64,000 bases of DNA. Origin: Acidocella facilis ATCC 35904 (GTDB lineage: Bacteria; Pseudomonadota; Alphaproteobacteria; Acetobacterales; Acetobacteraceae). Positions 7,816 to 16,986 of this stretch are shown in pieces. A model generated the notes under the pieces. That model ran no database searches. It saw only the letters and a list, made by a program, of their open reading frames with translations, and was not told the DNA's origin. Position numbers and translations under genes: made by a program. The DNA is taken from NCBI RefSeq assembly GCF_000687875.1, contig NZ_JHYG01000001.1:413656-477655 (forward strand), given 5' to 3'. Each line of letters begins with the position of its first letter. Within the stretch, counting starts at the first letter, position 1.

Positions 7816-8981
7816 AGCAACCGCCCGATCGCATCCGCCAGCGCGTCGATCTCGCTTTGCGTATGCAGTGCGCACAAGGCCAGCCGCAAGCGCGACGTGC
7901 CGGCCGGCACCGTCGGCGGGCGGATCGCCACCGTCGCGAACCCATCCCGTTCCAAAGAGGCCGCCAGCGCCAGAGCTTTCGCCTCCTCGCCCAGAATCAA
8001 CGGGACGATCTGGGTGAAACTCTCGCCCGTATCCAGCCCCATCGCCCACAGCCGCGCGCGCAGATGCGCTGCCAGCCCGTGCAAATGTGCCCGCTCAGCC
8101 GCCATTTGCGGGATCAAATCCAGCGCCGCGTTCATCGCCCCCAGCACCGCCGGCGGCAGGGCGGTGGCATAAATCACCCCCCCGCAGCGATTGACCAGAT
8201 ACTCCCGCAGCATCGCCGAGCCCGCCACATAGGCGCCGAACCCGCCCAGCCCCTTGCTGAACGTGCCCATCGCCAGCCCGTTTTTCAGCCCATGCGCCAG
8301 CCCGAAGCCGGTCTCGCCCAGCACGCCGGTCGCGTGCGCCTCGTCGATATAAAGAAACGCCCCGAATTTTTCCGCCAGCGCCTGCAGGGCGGCCATATCC
8401 GGCCCGTCCCCATCCATGGAAAACACCGACTCGGTGATGATGAAGCGCGGCCGGTCCAATTCCGCATCCCGCGCCAGCAGTTCTTCCAGATGCTCCAGAT
8501 CGTTATGCCGGAACCGGATCTGCCTTACCCCGGCCGCGATGCAACCTTGGATCAGGCTGGCATGGTTCAGCCGGTCCGCATAAACCAGCGGCGCCGCGCC
8601 CAGTGTTTTCACATCCAGCAGTGCCGGCAGCAGCGTGAGATTGGCCTGCGCGCCGGAGACGAACACCAAGGCCGCCTGCGCCCCCTTCCCCGCCGCCAGC
8701 TTGGCCTCGATCTCCTCCAGCGGCGCCAGATTTCCCGCCACCAGCCGCGAAGCCCCGGCCCCGGCGCCGAAACGCTGAGCATAATCCCGCGCCGTCTCGA
8801 TCAGCGCCGGATGATGCGCCAGGCCGAGATAATCATTGGAGGAAAAATCGATCAGCGCCGGCCCGTCACCATAGCGCAGCCGCGCGTTGGGCAGTTTCAC
8901 CACCGGGCGCAAGCGGCGCCTGCGCCCGGCCGCGGCCGCCTCGTCCAGCGCCCGGCCCCATAGCTCGTCGAACTCAAACAT
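7812..8981 (-). CDS. bioF: 8-amino-7-oxononanoate synthase
   Basis: A 389-residue PLP-dependent alpha-oxoamine synthase that condenses pimeloyl-ACP/CoA with L-alanine in biotin synthesis. FSSNDYLGLAHHP is near residue 46, the PLP-ring Asp213 is in YIDEAHATG, and the Schiff-base Lys243 is in GTFSKGLGG. Length is normal for the family. BioF is distinguished from Kbl and 5-aminolevulinate synthase mainly by its coupling with bioC. It is the first gene of a two-gene leftward unit behind the terminator-like element downstream of nadC. Confidence 0.92.
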   Translation of the reverse strand: MFEFDELWGRALDEAAAAGRRRRLRPVVKLPNARLRYGDGPALIDFSSNDYLGLAHHPALIETARDYAQRFGAGAGASRLVAGNLAPLEEIEAKLAAGKGAQAALVFVSGAQANLTLLPALLDVKTLGAAPLVYADRLNHASLIQGCIAAGVRQIRFRHNDLEHLEELLARDAELDRPRFIITESVFSMDGDGPDMAALQALAEKFGAFLYIDEAHATGVLGETGFGLAHGLKNGLAMGTFSKGLGGFGAYVAGSAMLREYLVNRCGGVIYATALPPAVLGAMNAALDLIPQMAAERAHLHGLAAHLRARLWAMGLDTGESFTQIVPLILGEEAKALALAASLERDGFATVAIRPPTVPAGTSRLRLALCALHTQSEIDALADAIGRLL

Positions 8982-9048
8982 CGGGGCCGGGTCTAGCCCA
9001 AAAGGCCTGGGGAGCGAAATCTAGCCTAAGGACGATGGTCCTGGGCAT

Positions 9049-9093
9049 CCGCCCCTTTTTTGTAAAAAAGGGGCGGCCCCAAAAAACTTTTGG
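9049..9093 (-). terminator. Hairpin with CAAAAGTTTTTTGG box behind nadC
   Basis: A perfect 13-bp inverted repeat (CCGCCCCTTTTTT, 2-base loop, complement) at 9049-9076 lies beside the box CCAAAAAACTTTTGG at 9079-9093. On the nadC strand the order is stop codon, box, hairpin. It belongs to the element family that recurs at several other gene ends in the window. Confidence 0.65.
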
Positions 9094-9110
9094 AAGTTTA
9101 AGGCTTTGTC

Positions 9111-9965
9111 TTAGGCCGCGAAATCCAGCCCGATATCCAGCACCCTGGCGCTATGCGTCAGCCAGCCAGCGGAGATCAGATCCACCCCGGCCTCGGCAAT
9201 CGCCGGGGCGGTCTGGGCATTGATCCGCCCGGACGCCTCCGCCACCGCCCGCCCGGCGATCATCCCCACCGCCTCGCGCAACACATCCGGCCCCATATTA
9301 TCCAGCAAAATCGCATCCGGCCCGAACCGCAGCGCCTCTTCCAGCTGTACCAGATTATCCACCTCGATCTCGATCTTCACCAGATGCCCGGCATAGGCCT
9401 TGGCCGCCTGCATCGCTGGCTCCACCCCGCCGGCAATGGCGATATGGTTGTCCTTGATCAAAATCGCATCATCCAGCCCGAAGCGATGATTCGCCCCGCC
9501 CCCGGCCCGCACCGCATATTTCTCGGCAAAGCGCAGCCCCGGCGTGGTCTTGCGGGTGCAGGAAATCCTGGCCTTGGTATGGGCGATGGCCCGCGCTATG
9601 CCGTTGGTCGCACTGGCAATGCCCGAGAGATGCCCGAGGAAATTCAGCGCCACCCGCTCCCCGCTCAGCAGCGCCCGGGCATTGCCGGAAATCCGCGCAA
9701 TCTCCACCCCCGGCGCCAGCGCCGCGCCATCCTGCAGCACGGGCTGAAAGCTGATCTCGGGATCGATCAGATGAAAGGCAATGCGGGCGAAATCCAGCCC
9801 CGCCAGCACCCCCTCCTCGCGCGCATTCAACACCAGAGCGGCTTGCGCATCCGGCGGGATCACGCCCTCCGAGGTCACATCCCCGGCCCGGCCCAGATCC
9901 TCCAGCAGCGCCGCCCGCACAGCGGGTTCGATCATGATATCGGGAAGTTTCGTCACACTCATCAT
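9111..9965 (-). CDS. nadC: nicotinate-nucleotide diphosphorylase (carboxylating)
   Basis: A 284-residue quinolinate phosphoribosyltransferase from the ATG at 9965, which overlaps the nadB stop as TGATG; a TTG at 9968 is also possible. It converts quinolinate and PRPP to nicotinate mononucleotide. Characteristic motifs are CTRKTTPGLRFAEKYAVRAGG near residue 135, NHRFGLDDAILIKDNHI near 160, and LLDNMGPDVLREAV near 220. It is the last gene of nadA-nadB-nadC, so it falls under the operators before nadA. Confidence 0.95.
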   Translation of the reverse strand: MMSVTKLPDIMIEPAVRAALLEDLGRAGDVTSEGVIPPDAQAALVLNAREEGVLAGLDFARIAFHLIDPEISFQPVLQDGAALAPGVEIARISGNARALLSGERVALNFLGHLSGIASATNGIARAIAHTKARISCTRKTTPGLRFAEKYAVRAGGGANHRFGLDDAILIKDNHIAIAGGVEPAMQAAKAYAGHLVKIEIEVDNLVQLEEALRFGPDAILLDNMGPDVLREAVGMIAGRAVAEASGRINAQTAPAIAEAGVDLISAGWLTHSARVLDIGLDFAA

Positions 9966-11362
9966 CAAGCCGCCTGAGACAAAGGTTGGTCGATGCGCGC
10001 ATGCGCCCCGACGGAATGTTTACGCGCCCGCGCCGCCTGCACGATGGCCAGCGACAGCTCGGCGGCGGGATTACCGGCCATTGCCGCCAGCGCCGCCTCG
10101 GCCCGCGCCAGCCCGGCTTCCGAGCGCATTACCCCGCAATCGGCGGACATGATTTCGCGCACAGCTTCAGCGTCAGGTGCCGGCGGGGCCGCCATGTCCG
10201 GCAGCGACCGCAATGGGCGCGCTGTCATCCCGGCCATCACCCGGCCCGCCTGCGCCCCGCAGATCGCCGCCTCCAGCAGCGAGTTGCTGGCCAGCCGGTT
10301 GGCGCCGTGCAGCCCGGTGCAGGCCACCTCACCGGCGGCGAACAGCCCGTCCACATCGCTGTGGCCATCCGAATCCACCGCGACACCGCCCATATGATAA
10401 TGCGCCGCCGGGCGCACCGGGATAGGGTCGCGCGCCGGATCAATCCCAGCCGCCAGGCAGGCGGCCTGGATGGTCGGGAAATGGTTCGCGAAATCCGCCA
10501 AGGGCCGCGCATCCAGATACACTTTATGCCCGGCCGCCAGATGCCCGAACACGCCCCGCGCCACCACGTCACGCGGCGCCAGATCCCGCCCGTTCATGAA
10601 ATGCGCCCCGGTTTCGTCGATAATCCGCGCCCCTTCGCCGCGCACGGCTTCCGAGACCAGCGGGCAGGGAAAGCTCTCGCTTGCCAACGCCGTCGGGTGG
10701 AACTGCACGAATTCCAGATGTTTCAGCCCCGCCCCGGCCGCCTTCGCCAGCATCAGCCCCTGGCCGATGGCGCCCGCCGGGTTGGTGGAATAGCGAAACA
10801 GCCCGCCAATACCGCCCGTCGCCAACAGCACCCGGTCCGTCGCCAGATTGAACAGGCGCATACCCTGGCGCAGCTGCACCCCCTCGACCCCGGCCTCGCC
10901 GACGAAAATCCGCGTCGCCACCGCCTGGAGCAGCGTGATCGAGGGCGTCTGCGCCATTTTTTCGATCAGCGCGCGCATGATCGTCGCCCCGGTCTGGTCG
11001 CCGCCGCCATGCAGGATGCGATGGCGGGAATGCGCCGCCTCCAGCCCCAGCGAGAGTGCTCCATCCGGCCTGCGGTCAAACGCCACGCCATAGCCCAGCA
11101 GCGTGTCCACCAGAGCCGGCCCGGCGCCGACAATCCTCTCCACCGCCGCGCGGTCGCACAAGCCCGCCCCGGCAGCCAGCGTGTCCTGGATATGGAGCGC
11201 GACATCGTCATCCGCCCCCACCGCAGCCGCCATGCCGCCCTGGGAGAGCCAGCTCGCCGCCCCCTCGCCCAGAGGCCGCGGATTGATCAGCGTCACCGGC
11301 GCCGGGGCGGCTGCCAGCGCCGCCATCAGCCCCGCCACGCCGCCGCCGATGATGGTGATCAT
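9965..11362 (-). CDS. nadB: L-aspartate oxidase
   Basis: A 465-residue flavoprotein that oxidises L-aspartate to iminoaspartate for quinolinate synthase. The FAD dinucleotide fold is at the extreme N-terminus (IIGGGVAGLMAALAAA). HYHMGGVAVD near residue 333 and GLHGANRLASNSLLEA near 360 are hallmark motifs of the succinate dehydrogenase/aspartate oxidase family. It is shorter than the roughly 530-540-residue enterobacterial enzyme, chiefly because the C-terminal helical domain is reduced. It overlaps nadA by 4 bases. Confidence 0.94.
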   Translation of the reverse strand: MITIIGGGVAGLMAALAAAPAPVTLINPRPLGEGAASWLSQGGMAAAVGADDDVALHIQDTLAAGAGLCDRAAVERIVGAGPALVDTLLGYGVAFDRRPDGALSLGLEAAHSRHRILHGGGDQTGATIMRALIEKMAQTPSITLLQAVATRIFVGEAGVEGVQLRQGMRLFNLATDRVLLATGGIGGLFRYSTNPAGAIGQGLMLAKAAGAGLKHLEFVQFHPTALASESFPCPLVSEAVRGEGARIIDETGAHFMNGRDLAPRDVVARGVFGHLAAGHKVYLDARPLADFANHFPTIQAACLAAGIDPARDPIPVRPAAHYHMGGVAVDSDGHSDVDGLFAAGEVACTGLHGANRLASNSLLEAAICGAQAGRVMAGMTARPLRSLPDMAAPPAPDAEAVREIMSADCGVMRSEAGLARAEAALAAMAGNPAAELSLAIVQAARARKHSVGAHARIDQPLSQAA

Positions 11363-12321
11363 TTGACCGCCAGCATCCGCTCGACCGAACGCCGCGCCGC
11401 CTCGAAATGCTCGGCCGGGATGGTCACTTCGGTCCGCATCTCCTCCAGCGCCGTGCGGATATTGCGCAACGTGATCTTCTTCATATGCGGGCAGAGATTG
11501 CAGGGGCGGACAAACTCCGTCTCCGGCGCACCCTGGGCGATATTATCGCTCATCGAGCATTCGGTGATCAGCGCCACCCGGGCGGGTTTCTTCTCGCGAA
11601 CGAAATCCGCCATCACCGCGGTCGAGCCTGAGAAATCCGCCACATCCACCACTTCAGGCGGGCATTCCGGATGCGCCAGCACCACCACGCCGGGATGCTG
11701 GGCCCGCAGCGCATGGATATCCTCCGGGGTGAAGCGCTCATGCACCTCGCAATGGCCCTTCCAGGCGATGATCTTCACCCCGGTTTCCTTGGCGACGTTC
11801 TGCGCCAGAAACTCATCCGGGAGCATGATCACTTCCGGCACGCCCAGCGATTCCACCACCTTCTTGGCATTACCCGAGGTGCAGCAGATATCGGAGGCGG
11901 CCTTCACCTCGGCGGTGGAATTCACATAGGTCACCACCGGCCGGCCGGGATAGCGGGCGCGCATCAGCGCCACATCGGCGGCGGTGATGCTGTCGGCAAG
12001 CGAACAGCCGGCCTCGCTGTCGGGGATCAGCACGATCTTGTCAGGGTTCATCAGCTTGGCGGTCTCGGCCATGAAATGCACGCCGGCCAGCAGGATCACA
12101 TCCGCATCCACAGTCTGCGCCTCGCGCGCCAGCGCCAGGCTGTCGCCGACAATATCCGCCACGCCGTGGAAAATCTCCGGCGTCTGGTAGTTATGCGCCA
12201 GGATGACGGCGTTGCGGGTTTTTTTCAGCTCCAGAATGGCCTTCGCGTCCTCCTCCATCGCGGCCCATTCGAAGGGCGGGATCACGCGGGAGACACGGTT
12301 ATAAAGCTGGTCCAGCGGCAT
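11359..12321 (-). CDS. nadA: quinolinate synthase
   Basis: A 320-residue [4Fe-4S] enzyme that condenses iminoaspartate with dihydroxyacetone phosphate. Cluster cysteines are visible in ICCTSGNA (mid-protein), HPECPPEV and CNLCPHMK (C-terminal third). The substrate-binding AHNYQTPEI and AGVHFMAETAKLMNPDK motifs are present. Length fits the short NadA type. It is the first gene of nadABC; two tandem operator-like inverted repeats lie 14 and 47 bases upstream of its ATG. Confidence 0.95.
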   Translation of the reverse strand: MPLDQLYNRVSRVIPPFEWAAMEEDAKAILELKKTRNAVILAHNYQTPEIFHGVADIVGDSLALAREAQTVDADVILLAGVHFMAETAKLMNPDKIVLIPDSEAGCSLADSITAADVALMRARYPGRPVVTYVNSTAEVKAASDICCTSGNAKKVVESLGVPEVIMLPDEFLAQNVAKETGVKIIAWKGHCEVHERFTPEDIHALRAQHPGVVVLAHPECPPEVVDVADFSGSTAVMADFVREKKPARVALITECSMSDNIAQGAPETEFVRPCNLCPHMKKITLRNIRTALEEMRTEVTIPAEHFEAARRSVERMLAVK

Positions 12322-12334
12322 GGCGGCTCTCCAT

Positions 12335-12355
12335 TTATACTCAACATGAGTATAA
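12335..12355. promoter_or_regulatory. NAD-regulator operator 1 (perfect inverted repeat) upstream of nadA
   Basis: TTATACTCA, a 3-base spacer (ACA) and TGAGTATAA form a perfect 9-bp inverted repeat, 14 bases upstream of the nadA ATG. On the nadA strand the arm contributes an extended -10-like TGATTATACT, so binding would block transcription. The adjacent Nudix-like regulator gene is the obvious candidate to bind it. Confidence 0.8.
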
Positions 12356-12367
12356 TCATTGGGCCGG

Positions 12368-12388
12368 TTATACTCAGAGTGAGAATAA
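12368..12388. promoter_or_regulatory. NAD-regulator operator 2 (near-perfect inverted repeat)
   Basis: TTATACTCA, spacer GAG, TGAGAATAA: the same site with one mismatch in the second arm. Its centre is 33 bp from the centre of operator 1, about three helical turns, so two dimers could bind on the same DNA face. Confidence 0.75.
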
Positions 12389-12461
12389 GCTTCAAGTCAA
12401 TTTTCTTACAGGCGCGGCGGCAGATCCCGCACGGCTGCCATGTGTGGAGGGCTTAATATTT

Positions 12462-12591
12462 GCAAAAGTTTTTGGTGCAGCTTTTTTTCAAAAAGCTGCG
12501 AAAAACGTTCGGGGTGGTGACGACGCCGTTGCACACACACGAACCTTCTGTGGCCCTTTTTGAAAAAAGGGCCACGCCCCAAAAACTTTTG
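12462..12591 (-). repeat. Composite terminator-like element bounded by inverted CAAAAGTTTTTGG boxes
   Basis: GCAAAAGTTTTTGG at 12462-12475 is mirrored by CCCCAAAAACTTTTG at 12577-12591. Between them are two hairpins (12477-12499 and 12550-12575) with T-run/A-run cores and a GC-rich middle that matches, in degenerate form, the central palindrome of the 16701-16836 copy. It begins 5 bases after the stop of the regulator gene and probably ends its transcript before the nadA promoter. Confidence 0.6.
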
Positions 12592-12595
12592 AAAT

Positions 12596-13474
12596 TTAGC
12601 GCACCAGCGGCAGCTTCGTCCCCGACAACCCCCGCTCCGCCAGCACCTCCGCCCGGAACCGGAACAGCTTCGCCGGCCGCCCCGCCAGGCCCGAGGCCAG
12701 CTCGCCAGTTTCCTCCACCAGATTCTGCGTCTCGATCAGCCGGCGGAAATTCGGCTTATGCAGGCTCTGCCCGGCCAGCGCCTCCATGCTCTGCTGCAAT
12801 TCCAGCAACGTGAATTCCTTCGGCAACAACTCAAACACCACCGGACGATATTTGATCTTGGCGCGCAGCCTGGCAATCGCCGTGGCCAGAATCCGGCGAT
12901 GGTCATGGGTCATTTCCAGCCCGGTGCCGGGGAGAACATGCGCCTGGGTCTTGCGCATCGCCTCGGGCAGCAATCCGGCCTCCCACAGCAATTCGTAGCG
13001 CTGCAAAACCAGCTCTTCGTTCCAGCCCTCGCCTTCGGGGAACAGCCAGGCCAGACGCGCCCGGCGCGTCGGCTCTTCCCCTGCCCAGCCCTCCAGCGCC
13101 GCTCGCAAAGGCGCCAAGGACGGCGGCCCCTTGCGGGCATCCTCCCAGGGGAAATACTCATACCATCCCCGCCATTGCGCGCCGGGATAGGAAGCGCCGA
13201 CCTCGCGGGTCAGCCCCAGATACGAAATCGAAACGCTACGATCCGCGCCCCCGCGCTGGTCCGCGAAGGTGTAGAGCTGTTCCACATAGCCCAGCGGATG
13301 ATGGGTCTGCGCCTCCACCCAGGCGCGCAGACCCGCCTGCAGGCTGCGATGGCCGGTCTGCAACGGGCCCGAGGGCAGCGCAAACCCGTCCTCGATGGTC
13401 AGCACGCGCGGCTCCCCGCCGGTCACGGCGACCAGCACCGCGATCAGATCCGCCTGCACCCCGCTATCCGGCAT
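12596..13474 (-). CDS. nadQ: NadQ/NrtR-type NAD biosynthesis regulator
   Basis: A 292-residue protein with a degenerate Nudix-like N-terminal domain (ADLIAVLVAVTGGEPRVLTIEDGFALPSGPL region, about residues 9-40) and a C-terminal winged-helix region (FTLLELQQSMEALAG near 225, then NFRRLIETQNLVEETGE). This two-domain plan matches the NrtR/COG4111 regulators, whose alphaproteobacterial branch is called NadQ and represses nadABC. Two inverted repeats lie in front of nadA, immediately after this gene. It starts 2 bases after the ureC stop, so it is probably cotranscribed with urease. The Nudix catalytic motif is not intact, in line with ligand sensing rather than hydrolysis. Choosing NadQ over NrtR is inference. 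Confidence 0.8.
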   Translation of the reverse strand: MPDSGVQADLIAVLVAVTGGEPRVLTIEDGFALPSGPLQTGHRSLQAGLRAWVEAQTHHPLGYVEQLYTFADQRGGADRSVSISYLGLTREVGASYPGAQWRGWYEYFPWEDARKGPPSLAPLRAALEGWAGEEPTRRARLAWLFPEGEGWNEELVLQRYELLWEAGLLPEAMRKTQAHVLPGTGLEMTHDHRRILATAIARLRAKIKYRPVVFELLPKEFTLLELQQSMEALAGQSLHKPNFRRLIETQNLVEETGELASGLAGRPAKLFRFRAEVLAERGLSGTKLPLVR

Positions 13475-13476
13475 GG

Positions 13477-15182
<1,706 letters not shown>

Positions 15183-15183
<1 letters not shown>

Positions 15184-15491
15184 TACTCAGCGCTCCCCAT
15201 GGTCAGGCCGCGAAAGCCGTAGATTTTGCGCGCCCCGCGGAAAGGCACCAAGGTCACTTCCCGGCTCTGGCCGGGCTCGAAGCGGATCGCCGTGCCGGCC
15301 GCGATATCCAGCCTTTTGCCTTGCGCCGCGGCGCGGTCGAACACCAGCCCGGCATTGGTCTCGGCGAAATGATAATGCGAGCCCACCTGGATCGGCCGGT
15401 CGCCCTTATTGGCCACGAGAATGACGGTCTTTTCCAGACCTTCATTCAGCTCGATCTCGCCTTCGGGCGTAAAAACCTCGCCCGGGATCAT
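15183..15491 (-). CDS. ureB: urease subunit beta
   Basis: A 102-residue small structural subunit starting [18 protein letters not shown], the canonical UreB opening. [21 protein letters not shown] at about residues 28-48 is the family signature. It packs with UreA and UreC in the trimeric enzyme. It overlaps ureA by 4 bases and ureC by 1 base. Confidence 0.95.
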
Positions 15492-15790
15492 CGGATCGGC
15501 TCGTGCACGGTGACAAGCTTGGTGCCGTCCGGGAAGGTGGCCTCCACCTGCACGTCATGGATCATCTCCGCCACCCCTTCCATCACCTGGTCGCGGGAGA
15601 CCACATGCGCCCCCGCCTCCATCAGATCCGCCACCCGCCGCCCATCGCGCGCGCCCTCGACCACGAAATCCGTGATCAGCGCCACCGCCTCGGGATAATT
15701 CAGCTTCACCCCGCGCTCGAGGCGCTTGCGCGCGACGATGGCGGCCATCGCCACCAGCAATTTGTCTTTTTCTCGCGGTGTCAGAATCAC
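15488..15790 (-). CDS. ureA: urease subunit gamma
   Basis: A 100-residue subunit starting [20 protein letters not shown], typical Ure[22 protein letters not shown] near residue 30-50 is diagnostic, and the C-terminal VTVHEPIR is canonical. It is not fused to UreB, unlike in some epsilonproteobacteria. It begins 11 bases after ureD. Confidence 0.95.
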   Translation of the reverse strand: MILTPREKDKLLVAMAAIVARKRLERGVKLNYPEAVALITDFVVEGARDGRRVADLMEAGAHVVSRDQVMEGVAEMIHDVQVEATFPDGTKLVTVHEPIR

Positions 15791-15801
15791 AATCTTGCCC
15801 C

Positions 15802-16629
15802 TCAGCTTTGCCAGACGCGCGGCAGCCCAAATTCGCTTAATATCGCCAGCGCCGCAACCACAGAGCGACGAAGCGTGATCGCATCCGGCGCCAGGATGCG
15901 GGCCAGCAGCAGATCATCATGCAGGCTCACCCCCGCGCCGGGCAGTGCAGCGCGCAAGCCGGGCAGTTTCGCCGCAAGGTCAGGCCCGATGGCGAACAGG
16001 CTGGCCATCGCCCGCGCCCCGCCGGCCAGCCCCGGCTGGTCGAGCTGGGCGAACAAATCCCCCTCCAGCCGCGCCACATCGCGCCAGAGAGTCTTGCCGG
16101 CGCGGGTGATGCTGATGCGGTCTTTCAGGCAGCCGGAACGCAACGCCTCGCCCATCGCCAGCCGCCCGAAGAGCAGGCTCTCCACCCCGACCAGCGTGGC
16201 GCCGGGGGCGATGTCGATGTCTAGTTGCCGATCCAGGGAAAACCCGTCGAACAGGATGGTTTCCTGCGGCAGGTAGAACAGGCGGGCCTCCGGGGCGAGG
16301 GTCAGGCGGGTGCTGATACGCGCCGGGGCCTCGCCCAGCGCCCGATAGATGCGCTCCGCCGCCTGCGAGGCGAACATGCAGCACGCACCCGCACCTAGAT
16401 CCAGATGCGTTTCCACCGCGTCGCCGCTGGCGATGCCCCCGGAAATATTGATCGCCACCAGCTCGGGGATTGGCCCGCTCCGCAGCAGCCGGGCTTTCAG
16501 GCAGCCTTGCTGGTAGAAGCTGCGCAGCCGGGTGCGCCCGTTCTGCGCAGCCAGCGCCAGGTCCAGCCGGCCCGCCGCGCGTTGGTGCGGGGCGGCGCGC
16601 AGCGCGTCGCGGGCGGAGATATGAGTCAT
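15802..16629 (-). CDS. ureD: urease accessory protein UreD
   Basis: A 275-residue UreD/UreH chaperone that scaffolds nickel insertion into apo-urease together with UreF and Ure[22 protein letters not shown] near residue 30, ISGGIASGD near 64 and the C-terminal LGLPRVWQ-like ending ([10 protein letters not shown]) are family features. It heads the ureDABC unit. No strong SD precedes the ATG at 16629. Confidence 0.9.
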   Translation of the reverse strand: MTHISARDALRAAPHQRAAGRLDLALAAQNGRTRLRSFYQQGCLKARLLRSGPIPELVAINISGGIASGDAVETHLDLGAGACCMFASQAAERIYRALGEAPARISTRLTLAPEARLFYLPQETILFDGFSLDRQLDIDIAPGATLVGVESLLFGRLAMGEALRSGCLKDRISITRAGKTLWRDVARLEGDLFAQLDQPGLAGGARAMASLFAIGPDLAAKLPGLRAALPGAGVSLHDDLLLARILAPDAITLRRSVVAALAILSEFGLPRVWQS

Positions 16630-16700
16630 TGGCCCAGCATGAGCAAGGCTAAAGACCGGGGCAAGGGGGCAAATGACTTAGCGGCGGTGGGAGAAATTAT

Positions 16701-16836
16701 AAACGTTTTTTGGTGCCGCTTTTTTGAAAAAAAGCGGCGAAAAATTTTGGGGTGTTGGCAACGCCGTTGCCAACACCCCAAATGTTTGTGGGGGGCTTTT
16801 TGTAAAAAGCCCCCCACACCCCCCAAAAACTTTTGC
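16701..16836 (-). repeat. Composite three-hairpin element of the CAAAAACTTTTG family
   Basis: In the 357 bases between ureD and the autotransporter gene there is no coding frame I would support. It holds three consecutive inverted repeats: 16715-16738 (T-run/A-run core), 16746-16782 (a perfect 37-bp palindrome around GGCAACGCCGTTGCC), and 16788-16817. CCCCCCAAAAACTTTTGC follows at 16819-16836 and a weaker inverted copy of the box (AAACGTTTTTTGG) lies at 16701-16713. It is the fullest member of the family. Confidence 0.65.
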
Positions 16837-16868
16837 AAACTTAAGGCTAAGTCCTGCCCCATAAATAC

Positions 16869-16895
16869 AAAGGGGAGGCTAAAAGCCTCCCCTTT
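16869..16895 (-). terminator. Terminator of the autotransporter gene
   Basis: AAAGGGGAGGC and its exact complement are separated by a 5-base loop. On the reverse strand the stem is followed by TTTGTATTTAT. It lies 92 bases beyond the stop of the autotransporter gene. Confidence 0.75.
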
Positions 16896-16986
16896 GCGGC
16901 GCCGCGCCAACACCCCCAGGCGATGTTGCGAGCTCGGGCGCCACCGCCCCAACAGCTTTTATCCGTATCGGCTGTGGGAGCGGGTC

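Noticed and set aside
9986..11929. A 647-codon rightward open frame opposite nadB and nadA
   Set aside because: nadB and nadA are unmistakable on the other strand; the frame lacks any recognisable motif.
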